64,000 bases of DNA. Source: Flabesymbios commensalis (lineage: Eukaryota > Annelida > Polychaeta > Terebellida > Flabelligeridae). The stretch's first letter is position 1. Every line of letters starts with the position of its first letter. The notes beneath the pieces were generated by a model. That model made no database searches and had not been told where the DNA came from. It was given only the letters and a program-made list of their open reading frames with translations. The translations under genes and the position numbers were made by a program. Where the stretch lies: NCBI GenBank assembly GCA_964017125.1, contig OZ024914.1, forward strand, positions 19,357,126 to 19,421,125. Direction: 5' to 3'. Below, one piece after another: positions 9,859 to 21,991 of this stretch.

Positions 9859-10330
9859 TGCCACATGACCTTGATATTCATCACCCCTCAACAATAACAA
9901 TAAAACTAATTTCGACTACAAAATGGCCATGACCTAGAACTGGGTATCTATTTTGTTCTTAGGTTTCCTTAAAAAAAATCACATTTTCAGTCACTTGAAC
10001 CTAACATCGATGTTTTGACCTTGAAAATGACCTTTAATCATCAAAATTGTTTCGGAAATTGATTATACAGTCAACATCACACCTAAAAAGGTATAAAACT
10101 TGTAGCTATTTATATTTTAAAAAAATTTTTTTTTTTTTATTTTTTGACCTTTGAATTGACCTTTTGTCCTTCAAGATGACCTTGAATCATAAAAATAGTA
10201 CCATAAATGCTAGTTGAAATCACATCAAATTGAGGTATTACACTTGCTCCTACCTTTATTTGTTAAAAAAATCATATTTGACCTTGAAACTTGTATCTGC
10301 CAGACGCCATCTTGGAAGCGACCTTGGATT
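9859..10330. repeat. TGACCTTG-rich segment
   Basis: GACCTTGA, TGACCTTTGA and TGACCTTGAA recur at least eight times in about 470 bp at irregular spacing. Similar motifs end each copy of the preceding duplication. They may be remnants of a decayed tandem repeat. The motif equals a nuclear receptor extended half-site (TCAAGGTCA) on the other strand. Confidence 0.5.
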
Positions 10331-10404
10331 TTTCACTTATTCGCACTCCTGATTTCCTAAGATTTTAATATGACAATAAGGGGCATTTTCTAAGTTCAAA
10401 ACAG

Positions 10405-10535
10405 TTAAAATAAATTCTGTCCGTAGACCCATAACCACGATAAGATAGGTATTCAAATGAAGCGGAAAGAGCTAACAAAGCCTTTTATGATGATTTCAAA
10501 TTGAAAATAAACCTTTGGTCTCTTTGTTTATATAA
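10405..10535. mobile_element. piggyBac-like MITE, left piece interrupted by a satellite-bearing element
   Basis: GTAGACCCATAAC, AGGTATTCAAATGAAG, GAAAGAGCTAACAAAG, GATGATTTCAAATTGAAA and CCTTTGGTCTC match the copies at 52.6-52.9 and 57.4-57.5 kb. In the 52.7 kb copy this sequence runs straight on into the hairpin, whereas here the hairpin comes only after 12.93 kb. Confidence 0.65.
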
Positions 10536-10544
10536 CAAGACTAC

Positions 10545-12935
10545 ATAAGTCCAGGAGCTCCCGCTCCGAATTAGAATTTGATTTAAGCAATTTTGTATAG
10601 GGTTATTAATGTAGTCCTAGTCTAGGTCAAAAATCAAGACGCAAGACAACTAGGTCTAAGAAGCCCGGTCTAAGAGTAAGATAAGAACTAGACAGTCTGT
10701 CAGAGATTGCAAACCTCTATTGAAATTAATGATCCTAATCAGTATCCCAGTAATGGTCTACCTATCTGGCACGGTTTACCCGATATCAGGCCAATCGAGT
10801 TAACTAATAGCTGATTTACGGTCATTTTGAATTCGATATAAATTAGTTAAAAACTTAGGGTGCATTCTCCCCCGAAACCTCAAATTTTGTTTTATAGTAA
10901 TGGACTAACATCTAACACAGTTTGCAAAATATTGGGCATGTGAAAGTAAATAATGGCCGATAGGGGGCCATTTTGAATTTGATCGAGTCAGAATTTCTCA
11001 AGATGCATCCTCAGCTGAAATCTCACATTTCATTCTATAGTAATCGTCTAGCTATCTATAGCACGGTTTACCAAATATCGGCCATGTGAAAGTGAATAAT
11101 GGCCTAAAGGCGGCCATTTTGAATTTGATCAAGTCAAAATTTTCCAAGATGCATCCTCAGCTGAAATCTCACATTTCATTCTATAGTAATGGTCTAGCCA
11201 TCTAGCACGGTTTACCAAATATCGCCCATGTGAAAGTGAATAATGGCCGATAGGAGGCCATTTTGAATTTGATCAAGTCAAAATTTTTCAAGATGCATCC
11301 TCTCCTGAAATCTCACATTTTGTTTTATAGTGATGGTCTAGCCATCTAGTACGGTTACCAAAAACCGGCTATGTGAAAGGCATGGTGTAGATAGGCATCC
11401 TCTCTCGAAACGTCACATTTTGTTTTATAGTAATGGTCTAGCTATCTAGCACGGTTTACCTGATATCAGGCCTATCGAGGTAAATAATGCTGATTGTCGG
11501 CCATTTTGAATTCGTAAGTTAAAAATTTTTAGGGTGCATCCTCCCCCGAAAACTCACACTTTGTTTTATAGTAATCAGGTAATGGTCTAGCCATCTAGCA
11601 CGGTTTACCAAATATCAGCCATGTGAAAATGAATAATGGCCGAAAAGGCGGCCATTTTAAATTTAATCAAGTCAAATTTTTTCAAGATGCATCCTCATCT
11701 GAAATCTCACATTTTGTTTTACAGTAATGGTCTAGCCATCTAGCACGGTTGACCAAATAACGGCCATGTGAAAGTGAATAATGGCCGATAAGCGGCCATT
11801 TTGAATTTCATCTAGTCGAATTTTTTCAAGATGCATCCTCTCCTGAAATCACACATTTTGTTTTATAGTAATGGACTAGCCATCTAGCACGGTTTACCAA
11901 ATAACGGCCATGTGGGAGTGAATAATGGCCGATTGGCGGCCATTTTGAATTTGGACGAGTTGAATTTTTTCAAAATGCATCCTCCCCTGAAGCCTTACAA
12001 TTTGTTTTATAGTAATGGTGTAGATATCTTGAGCAGTTTTCATGAAATTCCACAATATCAGGCCTGTCGAGGTGAATAATGGCTGATAGGCGGCCATTTT
12101 GAATTTTATCAACTTCAAATTTTTCAAGATGCATCCTCTCCTGAAACCTTACAATTTATTTGATATTAATGGTGTAGCTATCTTGAGCGGTTTTCATGAT
12201 ATTCCGCAATATCAGGCCTGTCGAGGTGAATAATGGCCGATAGGCGGCCATTTTTAATTTTATCGACTTGAAATTTTTTCAAGATGCATCCTCTCCTGAA
12301 ACCTCACAATTTGTTTTATAGTAATGGTGTAGCTATCTTGAGCGGTTTTCATGATATTCCGCAAAATCTTTCAGCCGGATTTACCGATGTTATAAATTAG
12401 GTCAAAGTGCTGGGTCAACTTCAAGGTCAAGGTCCAAAAACCTGAAAAGGCACAACTAGGGACCTTAGAGAACATGTATGTGCAATATGACTGTCATCGG
12501 CCCAGTACTTTTCGAGATCTGCTCCGGAAACGAAGTGCGCGTCAAAACGGCTAAATAGGTCATAGTTCTGAACCAGAAGTAGGTCAAAGTTCAAATACCC
12601 CAAAAGGCACAACTAGACCCCCTAGGGGTGTTGTGTGTGAAATTTGAAGACAATCGGACAAGTACTTTCAGAGATATGCTCCGGAAACGAATTGTTAACG
12701 GACGGCCCAACGCCGTAACATCATCATTTTCTCCTCTGCAACCTTGCGTATTGAATTCAGATTAAAAATATTTTAACCTGTCCATCAGCCACCTGGAAGT
12801 AACTCACATACCAAAAGTTGTTATCCTAGCTTATTTTCTTACAAAGTTATAGGCAAAAGAAGAGGCCAAAAAAAAAGGGAGGTAGAATCCATAGCTCCCT
12901 CTGTCTCACCTACGGTGACGGCGGGAGCTAAAAAT
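10545..12935. mobile_element. Satellite-bearing non-autonomous element (Helitron/pearl-like organisation)
   Basis: The element has short ends AGCTCCCGC (10556) and its inverse GCGGGAGCT (12921), a core of tandem 146-bp units, and a 3' tail. The tail (12390-12715) has two diverged copies of a segment with AAAAGGCACAACTAG and GCTCCGGAAACGAA. A left flank, a tandem core of about 150 bp and a right flank is the plan of pearl-type non-autonomous Helitron-like elements of marine invertebrates, but I see no diagnostic Helitron terminus. No coding sequence is present. Confidence 0.6.
10745..12370. repeat. Satellite, about 12 units of about 146 bp
   Basis: Each unit has TATAGTAATGGTCTAGC, then ATCTAGCACGGTTTACC, AATAATGGCCGATAGGCGGC, CATTTTGAATTTGATC and TTCAAGATGCATCCTC. 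Unit starts fall near 10749, 10893, 11034, 11181, 11327, 11428, 11569, 11721, 11866, 12011, 12163 and 12317, and one unit near 11340-11430 is shortened to about 100 bp. The inverted pair ATGGCC and GGCCAT can form a small hairpin in most units. The last three units form their own subtype (TATCTTGAGCGG). Confidence 0.9.
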
Positions 12936-13095
12936 ATATCAGTGCTTAAACTCTTACAGTGTGGAGATTGACTTTTGTTGTCAGAATCTGACGTCTGTAG
13001 ACGTCAGATTCTGACAACTAGAGTTGATCCCCGCACTGTAAGAGTTAACATATTCACATTGGTGATAGACCCATAACTATATTCATTTTTAACAT
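12936..13095. mobile_element. piggyBac-like MITE hairpin with TTAA ends
   Basis: Between TTAA at 12946-12949 and TTAA at 13045-13048 lies a near-palindrome: an end like CTCTTACAGTGTGGAG, a central GTCAGAATCTGACGTC and the inverse of both. TTAA is the piggyBac target duplication. It continues into GATAGACCCATAAC as other family members do. Confidence 0.75.
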
Positions 13096-13336
13096 TGTTG
13101 TTTAACCTTCAAACAATAAAATTAGCAGAAAAAAAAAAATATTAAAATGGTTAGATTGGCATATGTTTTGATTGAAATTGTAGAAATGTGACCGTTCATA
13201 TCACAATCAAGCGGAAGTCACATTTGTGAAACAGATATAAATCAATCTGAACACCATGAAGTTGAAAAAATTGTAATGGGAACTTTTGAGCCAAAATAAA
13301 ACCATTTTCTAAATTAAATAAAAATTACATTACCAT

Positions 13337-14616
13337 TAAAGCTGCATAACTGTTTTGTTTATTTCAACATAAATAACCTAAAATGTTCGAAACAATCATT
13401 CATATATTTTTAAAGGCTTTATAAATGCACAAAATCGATGTAAAGGTAGCTGGATTAGATCACGACGCGATACACCGGTCCGTTTGTGTACAATGTGTAC
13501 ATAAACATGATAAAAGTGGTTAATTATGGGCTAATATAATGTTACATTGTACCAGCATTAAACCCCTTAATAACAAACTCGAGACGTCGAGCCGCATTGG
13601 CCTAAGGTTGGGCCAGAGCCGTAGACGATGGGCCCGAATTAGTCCGACATCGGATCAATGCCTCGTGTTGGCTGATCTCAGCCACACAAACCACGGGTTG
13701 GTATCTTAAGACTAGGTCAACCCCTATAATAACTCAGCAAGCACGAGTCACTGACCCATTGATGGTTCAATGTTGGTCCAACTTCTACAACGCTGGAACA
13801 ACATCGACCCATCAATGGATGAATGTCTCTTGCTTGCTGGGCTACCTGTACCGTAAAGGCAGTTTTTTTTTTACAATTATTTTATTTTACCGCATTTCTC
13901 AATTTATATCACTGCATGTGATGACTAACGGTGAAATAAATAATAGTCTGATATTTCGAATAGCATTGTCACTACATTTTGAAATGCCCGTGAGGTATCA
14001 GATAAAAAATTACAAATCAAATAAAATGTTTTTCAAAAAAATCACAAAAATCAAAAGAGCGAAAACCATGATTTACATCACTGAATTTGGTTTTAATTCC
14101 CACTACAATTTCCAAAAGTCTGGGGAGAGCGTCTTAATGGCGGGCCAAAGGCTCAGATGCTGGCCCACACTTAAAAGCACCATTCTAATATAGAATACTA
14201 TTTTTCAAGAGAGTTACATTCTCCATACCGGTACGGAAATTAAACATGACATTATATGCAAATATCACCCATATCACACAAAGTAATAACTCCTAGATAT
14301 GTCTAAATGACATGATACAATACACTTTGTACTGTGAAATGTATTTATGATCACTTAAAAAATAAGAGTATCTTTCACTCTTTTTTCAATGATGACCGTT
14401 ATCTGCCACCTGGTACTTTTAATGTCCTAATAATACGGACAGTGTGTCTTACTCCGCTGTGATCAGGTTTGTTTTGGTGGGGCAACAATACTAAAAAACA
14501 ACAAACTTAAATCCTTAATAACTCAGTAACCTGAGCAGTAAAACAAGAAAATAAAACACCATTCTCCATGGATTAATCTTTTGAATAAAATAAACAAAAC
14601 AGTTATGCAGCTTTAA
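13337..14616. mobile_element. Non-autonomous TIR element, 1.28 kb, with a nested MITE
   Basis: TTAAAGCTGCATAACTGTTT continuing TGTTTAT at 13337 is matched by its inverse ending at 14616, almost perfectly over about 27 bp. TA can be drawn as the target duplication on both sides. The interior is AT-rich without transposase. Inside it at 13735-13841 is a palindromic MITE, which inserted later. The frame at 13759-14193 runs across that MITE and is not a gene. Confidence 0.7.
13735..13841. mobile_element. Palindromic MITE (CCCAGCAAACA family)
   Basis: The copy runs from CAGCAAGCACGAG to CTCTTGCTTGCTGGG with inner inverted pairs CAATGTTGG and CCAAC.. around ACAACGCTGG. It is flanked by a more diverged relative at about 13570-13660. 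Confidence 0.65.
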
Positions 14617-14819
14617 ATTTAAATTACAAATTATTATTAATACTAAATTTCAAATAAATTATTGGTATACCTTTAGTTTTTTCAAAGTAATGTACTCATG
14701 TTATTAAGTAACGGTACATGATTTTACAGCAGTTATTCTGCGAGATATATGATTGGCTGAATAAGATTTTCAAAATAATTTGCTGATAAAACATGAACAT
14801 ACAACATTTGAATAGTATT

Positions 14820-15430
14820 TCACATCAGCATTTTAATAAAAATGAAACAATCTGAAATAAGCGTTTTGTGGTTTAGACAAAACTTGCCATGAGACTTTGT
14901 AAAAAGAATATAACTTATTTAAACATAAAATATGCCCAAGACAAAATTGCAATAAGAAAGATAATTTTATAAAGCTGTTTTTCAAAGAATAATTTTGAAA
15001 TACTACTGATAGTAAGAAGCTGAAATATTGGAGTTCGGAAAAAATGTCAAGACAAATTTGACATTATACAACTATTACTACACATCAGCCCATAAATATC
15101 AACACTATTGCATGCAGCTAGTAGATTCTATTAGCACATTAGATAATGTTAAAAAGAAGTTTTTTTTAAAAAAATCACTTTAAAATACCGATATTGCTGA
15201 ATTAAGGTGAAATAAAGGAGTTATTTAGTTTGACGGAGAAAAATGTCAAAAAAAATTGACATTACTTGACTGTTGCAATACATTGGCACATATATGTACA
15301 CACCATCGCATGCATCTAATATATCCCATTAGATATTTTTACAAAGATGTGTTTTAAAAACTTATTGTGAAATTTTACTAATAAACTGAAATAAGTTTAA
15401 AAAAAGGATTTTCATTTACATTTTTATGCA
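14820..15430. repeat. Diverged tandem repeat, about 200-bp unit, about 3 copies
   Basis: GAAAAAATGTCAAGACAAAT at about 15040 and GAAAAATGTCAAAAAAAATT at about 15240 begin matching stretches with ATCGCATGCATCTA or TTGCATGCAGCTAG and CATTAGATA. An older third copy precedes them. Confidence 0.55.
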
Positions 15431-15689
15431 CAGGCTCAAGCTCTATCAAATAAACTAAACATAATTGAAATCAGTTTAGAATTAAGGGAGGAGAATGTGA
15501 ATGTTCCTAATTAGGACTTATTAGGGAATAGGCTAATAACAAAATAAAATTTCTGGAATCCGTGAGGAAATTCCATACACACGCACATTCTCTTTCAAAC
15601 AACCCAAAAAAAAATTTAATCGGATAAAAATTGAGGGAGAAGCATATCGACCAAGCTATAACTAAACATAGGACTACATTTCTATGATT

Positions 15690-15990
15690 TCCAGGGCGGC
15701 ATTTTGAATTTCAGTAAAACCTTAAAAAAATTACCTGCACACTTTCATAGCGCAGGGAATGTGATTGTGAAAATTGAATAATTTCTGACTTTAAGTTATA
15801 GAGTTTTTACACACACAAAAAATTTTAGAGTTTCCCTCTGGTGGTCATTTTGAATTTTGGTAGCATCTTTATGATTTTAAAAAATCACTTGCACATCCCC
15901 ATGTTGCTAGGAATGTGATGTTAAAATTTCAAAAAAAATGACCAAAATAATTTTTTGGGAGTTTTTGGAGTTCACCTCTGCTGGCCATCT
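15690..15990. repeat. Two diverged copies of a 148-bp unit with the GGCCATTTTGAATTT core
   Basis: GGCGGCATTTTGAATTTCAG at 15692 and GGTGGTCATTTTGAATTTTG at 15840 begin parallel units that share CACTTGCACA-type and AGGAATGTGAT phrases. A third start, GCTGGCCATCTTTAATT, is at about 15980. Confidence 0.6.
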
Positions 15991-16077
15991 TTAATTGTAA
16001 CATTTGCTCGATTCCCGGGCACTACCCATTAAATATTATGCGCGTATGAATTTGTGTGGTGAGACCTTGAGCGTCAA

Positions 16078-16160
16078 GGCTCCCCACAGAAAAAAAATCA
16101 TTGGTCATTCTCTAAAAATCTTAACACGCGCGAGCAGCGCACGATACAAAAATCAAAGGT
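16078..16160. mobile_element. Fragment of the hAT MITE found at 30.78-31.16 kb
   Basis: TCCCCACAGAAAAAAAATCA, then TAAAAATCTTAAC and GCGCGAGCAGC, match the left 100 bp of the intact copy near 30785-30880. Confidence 0.55.
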
Positions 16161-16370
16161 TTTTTCATTAAGACACAACAAAGTATGTAATTAACAGTGT
16201 TTATTGAGCACTTTTATTAGCATTTGATATATATGTAAAATCACAGACTTTACATAAACATAAAATCATAAAATCACAGTTACATTTATATAAATATGAA
16301 CATAAAGCCATGGCACAAAAGAGTTGTAGCACAAAATCACAGTCATACATGTAGCACAAAAGCTTTATAG

Positions 16371-16599
16371 CTATAAAAAGTTCAACCTCCTGGTCCTCTG
16401 GGTGGGAAACTTGTCCACCGCTGCAGCAAAGTCCATTTCCATGCTGGGGCCCTCATCCAAGGAGTCACAGTCCATCTTGTTGCGCAGGTTGGTCTTCACT
16501 CTCTTAATGGTTGAGAAGCACCTCTCTCCATCAGCTGTGGTCATGGATGCTGGTCCCCTTGGCTGGGTGACGGAGTACTTGGCGAGCTGTCAGGTGGCG
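16371..16599 (-). pseudogene. hAT-family transposase C-terminal fragment
   Basis: Reading the minus strand to a stop at 16371, the frame gives SMTTADGERCFSTIKRVKTN, then LRNKMDCDSLDEGPSMEMDF and VDKFPTQRTRRLNFL. This resembles the hAT dimerisation region, where (S/A)xERxFSxxKRIKTxLRxxM is conserved and the protein ends a little downstream. The DDE core and zinc finger are not found upstream, so it is a fragment. An AATAAA on the same strand near 16200 could be its old poly(A) signal. Host genes of the ZBED type have the same domain and cannot be excluded. Confidence 0.6.
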
Positions 16600-16967
16600 G
16601 AAGTTGCTGGCCAAGATGTTGCGAAACAAAGAGCCACTCCTGTCTGCACGGCTCCTCTTGGATGATGGGCTCTTCTCCTTGGGCGTAGGCTACTGCTGCA
16701 TGAATATGTTGAGCTGCTCCTCTTCATGGTGAGTGGTGATTTTGGTGACTGACAACGTGTCGTGGTGACAGGCAACGCTAGAAGTGTTGGCCCGTCAACA
16801 CTGGTCATCGCTGTTATCACACTCTCAAGTACTGCCAGCTCCGCCAGAGTTGCGCCAATGCCGGCTCAACGCTGCTAGCACTTGACTGCCATTCGCACAG
16901 CGGTGGCCACACTGTGACATCACACTCACTTGCTGTCAGCGCTGCTTCTGCCAGGCGTAGGCCTACC
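16600..16967. other. GC-richer intergenic, no gene recognised
   Basis: It may continue the transposon upstream of the fragment above, but I cannot align it with any domain. Confidence 0.4.
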
Positions 16968-17074
16968 CCAGCAAACACAAAACATCGACCCAATGTTGGT
17001 CAATGTTAGGCCAGCATCGTAGACGGTGTCCCAACATTGGACCAACATTGGGTCAATGTCTCGTGTTTGCTTGG
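16968..17074. mobile_element. Palindromic MITE (CCCAGCAAACA family), well preserved
   Basis: It runs from CCCAGCAAACACAAAACATC to TCTCGTGTTTGCTTGG, with CCCAATGTTGG and CCAACATTGGG forming the inner arms around GCATCGTAGACGG. It is one of about a dozen copies in this window. Confidence 0.8.
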
Positions 17075-17214
17075 ACATCTAGGTTATGTAGCATACCACC
17101 TTCTAACTTTTATATCTACTTTACCCCCCCCCCCCCCCGCTTATATTGCGTTAATGGGGTCCACACCCTGGGATCAGTCCCTCTCCCTCTTTTTTGTTTC
17201 TCCCCTGATCATGA

Positions 17215-17278
17215 GTTTTACCCTAAGTTAACAGGTCAGGGCGCATGTTTTACCCTAAGTTAACAGGTCAGGGCGCAT
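17215..17278. repeat. Perfect 32-bp tandem duplication
   Basis: GTTTTACCCTAAGTTAACAG with GTCAGGGCGCAT occurs twice without a mismatch at 17215-17246 and 17247-17278. A C-run lies just upstream at about 17126-17140. Confidence 0.95.
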
Positions 17279-18017
17279 AGGCCCTACCTTTATTTAGCAG
17301 CGTTAATGAATTTAATATCATTGGTAAATTTGACATAGCAGGCGTTGTTAAAATTAACCACATAGTTAAATTTAACCTCGGATGACGTCATTCTGGAGAA
17401 GAACGTGTGGTCCAATAAATTGTTTTGATGACAAATCTAACCTCACATTGTTAAAGATATATCAGAAATAACGCTATAATAGCCTATATTTTGCTGTCAA
17501 AGTGCGGAAATCAAGCGGGGCCTCTACCTACAACAAGGTTTAGCCAAATATCTGGGTCATTCCTGGCCAATCAGACGATAGATCTCAAAATCCAACGATC
17601 AAAATCTCCGTATGTTATCCTCCCTCCTATTGGTTAACGTCGTAACTCCATCATATCAATCAATTTTTCAGCAAGACGCTCAGCGTGGCCTGGGGGTCAA
17701 GTCACGGAACCTAGTTTTCTTCAATTTTTTTAATGTTTTGGTTTGATTTGGGCAGCGAACTAATATTTATGTTGTCTCGCATGGCCCATGCCACATATTT
17801 ATATTGTTGTATTGATCAATGTAATTCACAACGATTTTAAATTGGCTGATCAAAAAACAAGTTCTTCTCATGGTCATGAATTTTACGAACGTTTATATAT
17901 AATAAACAACGCTCCCTGAGAGTAAATTTAAACATGATATTGAATATATTAATGTGGCTAAATAGGCCTAATAGTATGCGCCCCGGCTTGGGTAACCTGA
18001 GAGTCCGCATGACATTT
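17279..18017. other. Intergenic, no gene recognised
   Basis: No coding or repeat signal that I can support. Confidence 0.5.
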
Positions 18018-18623
18018 AAAGTCTGTCTGACGGTGGAGAATGGTCCAAAATGAAAGTCAGCTTTTTGGTATCCAGTTCAAAAATACCACATGAAACCTAT
18101 AAAAATTTATATTCACCCGTTCTATGTTCCATTTGGCATTTAAATTATCCATAAAATTTATGTTATCCAACATATTGCCGCTTAAATCCTCCTTTTTAAC
18201 TTTTTGCCGACAGCTTTCAACTGTCATGGCTGCCATTTTAAATGTGATACCTTGGACCATGGAAGCGTCACTATGGCAATGATCCTGAACGGATCATTCT
18301 AAATTTTTTGGAGGGACGCTTTTAATTCACCAAGAACGTCTTGCTGACATGACTCTTGCGCGCTTGACTCTTGCAGTACAAGCTAGGTCTATATAACGTT
18401 CTTTATGAGCGCCGAGGCCGATATAGCGCTATAAATATGGACGAAAATAAGCCACAAAAACAACCGACCATTGGGCCTAGTTGCAACTACGCTGAACACC
18501 CCCGCCGGTTTTCTGAAGTGATACACCAATACCATTTTTGTAATTTATAATGCAATATTGAGTAAATAAGGGGAAACAAGCTAACTTTCATTTTGGACAA
18601 TTCCCCACCGTCGGACAGACTTT
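18018..18623. mobile_element. Inverted-repeat element, about 606 bp
   Basis: AAAGTCTGTCTGACGGTGGA followed by GAATGGTCCAAAATGAAAGT (18018-18057) is matched by its inverse at 18581-18623 with a few mismatches. There is no transposase. A TTA or TA target site is possible on both sides. The superfamily is undetermined. Confidence 0.65.
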
Positions 18624-18809
18624 AGTAGAGGGGGGAATAAAGCAGAATTTATACTTAGAAGGAGGGGGATGGGGAGGCCAAACTGGTGGGTGCTTGCCTT
18701 TCCAGTTCCTGTCCAGCCTCCAGGGACCAGGTCCAGGACAGGGGAAAGGATAGCCCCACCAGGCCCAGCCCAGTGGCAGAAAAAGGTTTCAGAGAGGACG
18801 ACACAGCTG

Positions 18810-20468
18810 GGTTGGTATGAATAGCGAGGGAGACCTATAAAGCGAGAGAGGATCAATAAGAGGCCGAATGTCTGTATATGAGACGGCAATTTATCACTAA
18901 ATATACAAATATATGTTATAAACAACATAATATACATATAACTGTATCGAAACCGGCTAAAATTATTAAAACAGTTGAGAAAATGAACGATAACAACAAC
19001 GAGGGAGACATATAAGATCGCTGGCGTCCGGCCGACATTTTGTCAGATTGCCCAGTCGGCCAACAGTGGGGCCATCTGGTGAATAGAACGGGTTGTCACA
19101 AGTGACAGGGTACAGTACTGAAGCAATCAGCATAGCTTTTGATAGCAGCATGGTATATTATTGGTATATTATTTTAATAAAAAAAAAAACAATAACACAC
19201 AATTTAAGTAGATGGCGATCTCTTTGTTCTTTAGTTTTATTAATCAATGGCTGACTCAAGCTGTCGTGATCTGAGTGATGACATCAAAACCCCTTGAGTG
19301 TCACGTAGGCCTACATATATCACACATTTACCGGCGAATGCAAGAAGCTGTCATGATCTCAGTGATGACAAGTGGACTACAATTGAAAATCAAACTCGAT
19401 CAAATCACCGCTGCATAGGGTTGGCGTTAATATCATTTAAAAGAAAGTAACGTTAAAAAATCAAATAATTACACTATACAATAAGGCCTATGTAGGCTAT
19501 CATTTATATTAAGTTTTAGTACTGTAGATATAGTCCATACCTGTTACGTAGGCAACGCGGTCTACCTATCTATCGGATAATAAATTACCCAAAATATCTA
19601 GCCTATATGCATTTGTTAAATTTTATTAGTGTGACATTTATTAAATACATATGTGAAAGTGGTCTTTAGGATGAAGACAGTTAATTGGTCCCGCCCGGGG
19701 GGATTAGGCTTATCAGTTGATCACAAAAGGAGGTGTGAAATGCAGCTGGTGTTCTACCCACTGTTGTCGTCAATTGCATTTTGGATGTGTTTTATCTATT
19801 GTTGTTGTTAATTGCGTTTCAGGTTGTGTTTTATCCACTCTTAAGTTAATTGTGTTTAAGGCGGTTTTCTTTTCATTTGCATTCCACCTAGACCGACAGA
19901 CACCTAGACACAGAGAGCTTTGATGTATATATATATCTGAATGACATACAAATCCAGATGCGCCCAGTTTATATTGTGATCTTGATCGCTACAAGGTATT
20001 GTTATAGTATAATAGCCTATAGGTTAAATACAGTGTTCTTTCTTATTTTTAAATTTTGGCTGATTACTAACGATTCGTGTAGATGAGCCAGTGGTAACGT
20101 TAGATACATGTATACATCTAAGATGTATACATGTATCTAACGTTACCACGATGATCTTTTATGTTCGTGCATTAGCAGGAACGCGAGCGGCTAAGTGATT
20201 ACCGGGTACACACCAGGTGTCGCTCACAGCCACCTGGCAAAGCGAAAGAGACTTTCAAACGAAGCGAAGTCTCTTTTGATCACAAAACTGGACCTGTATT
20301 GTCTCCCAAAGAAAAAAAATATAAAATAATAATTGTATACGAACAATACAAGGATATATTTTATTGTAACATCGATAAATACATCATATACATGCATTAC
20401 ACTGCCATACGAAGCCTCTTATTGATCCTCTCTCGCTTTATAGGTCTCCCTTGCTTTTCATACCCACC
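18810..20468. mobile_element. Mutator-like element A, non-autonomous deletion derivative
   Basis: The left end GGTTGGTATGAATAGCGAGG and the right end (inverse, ending TTTTCATACCCACC) form inverted repeats of about 55 bp. GACACAGCTG (18800-18809) and GACACAGCTA (20469-20478) flank it, 9 of 10 matching. A 9-10 bp duplication is typical of the Mutator superfamily. Its first 370 bp, a scrap at 19200-19250 (GATGGCGATCTCTTTGTTCT) and last 250 bp match element B at about 22002-22370, 22745-22790 and 24740-24983. The middle differs and holds no transposase. Confidence 0.85.
20091..20149. repeat. Perfect 59-bp palindrome
   Basis: A 29-bp arm beginning GTGGTAACGTTAGATACATG (20091-20119) is followed by one base and its exact reverse complement (20121-20149). 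It lies in the part of element A not shared with element B. Confidence 0.97.
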
Positions 20469-20478
20469 GACACAGCTA

Positions 20479-21991
20479 GGCCCTGGCCTAGTACTAGGGG
20501 AAGGGAGACATGGAGGGGTTGAGCACTGCTTGGCAGGTCTCCACAGGCGGCTACAGAAGTATCCTGGAGCAAGCCGATAAATGTACATATGTATGTATTG
20601 TAGGCCCTGAGGCTACTCCGAATTCTCAAACGAGAGGATGGGCGATAAAGAAGGGAATTATCATTTGCGACTCTATACCCTGAAAGTAAAACATTTTTAT
20701 GAGTAGATTTAGACTAGATGAAACTAAAATCAACGAAAAAATTACCTGAAAAATCATAAAATAATCTTCTACTATTGTTATTACACAAAAATAAAAGTAA
20801 AAATAGCTTGAAATGATTTGAAAACACCGCTGTTTTGTTTTGTTACCTTTTTGTTGACGGTCAACTAAATTTAGCAAGATTCAGTTATCTTAAAAATATT
20901 TTCAGCTTTCCTGAGCTGTTGTTTTGGTGAACACACTGAAAATATAATATTCATTGAGGCTCATAATTTAATTTTACTCCTTATATAATATAGCTGATGA
21001 CACAATGCAAGTGGGATTATAATAATTATCGTGAATCGACTGGACACACATATGATGGGTCCGCATATGATGAAGACAAAAACATAATATGGGTGCAGTA
21101 AAAATTATTTTAATTTGATACATTTATTATAATAATGTTACGAGATAAATAAGAATAATACATCACAGTAATCTGACAATATTAAAAGATAAATCAGACC
21201 GCAGCAGCTAATTATTTAAAATCACAGGGCATTGAGAACAATATTTCAATTCATGCTTATAAAAAATAAAACATTTTGGCTAAATGTGTCGATGCATTTA
21301 AGTCCGAAGTCTAAAATATTGCTATGCCTTTAATTATGTACTAGTTTAAAAACTATAACCTACCTATAGGGCCTAGGTATATATAGAACATATATAACTG
21401 TAAAGATGACAAAATAGTTAATATGCGTCATAAAAAAATGTCATGCAGACACCTATATGCAACACATGTTCCACTAATTCCTGACCAGGATTAGTCTTAT
21501 TGGCCGATTTTTTAAATTTAAAGACCGTAAAACACGTTGTTTACTAACAGATCCGGTTATCTGTCTTGTGAGGTCAACAGGTGCACCACTACCTGACCTT
21601 AGGGGAACTGTGTCAAGCTCCAAATGCTAATGAGGTTAGTTCAAACTGCGGGTCACGATGTAGAAACGAAACGTGCATGGCAAATTTGGTCAGAGCATAG
21701 GTCTGGCAGATTTGCAAATAATTAAAAGGCTATAAAAAAAGATATTAAAGGGATCAAACAGAAAATATCTACACAACGGTATTTTACTGTGTAATGCTTC
21801 CAATTTATAATCCCGTTGCTAGTTTTTTTTCATGAAAGATACATTAATTAAAATAATTCATGTTGAACTTGGCATATCTGCATCCAGGGCCACTTCCATG
21901 GGGTGCACCATGTTGGATCAGCCTGTCATGTGGAACGCACAAAATCATGGGGAGGGAGGCTAGATATGAGTGACGTCACTTAACGCATACC
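20479..21991. other. AT-rich intergenic between the two Mutator-like elements
   Basis: About 1.5 kb without recognisable genes. Short frames here have no family resemblance. Confidence 0.5.

Noticed and set aside
9859-10330. Nuclear receptor enhancer made of TCAAGGTCA sites
   Set aside because: The motifs sit in repeat-derived DNA next to a tandem duplication, and no target gene is near. Kept only as a low-interest note.
17003-17263. Two overlapping 64-86 codon ORFs
   Set aside because: They run across a palindromic MITE, a C-run and a 32-bp duplication.
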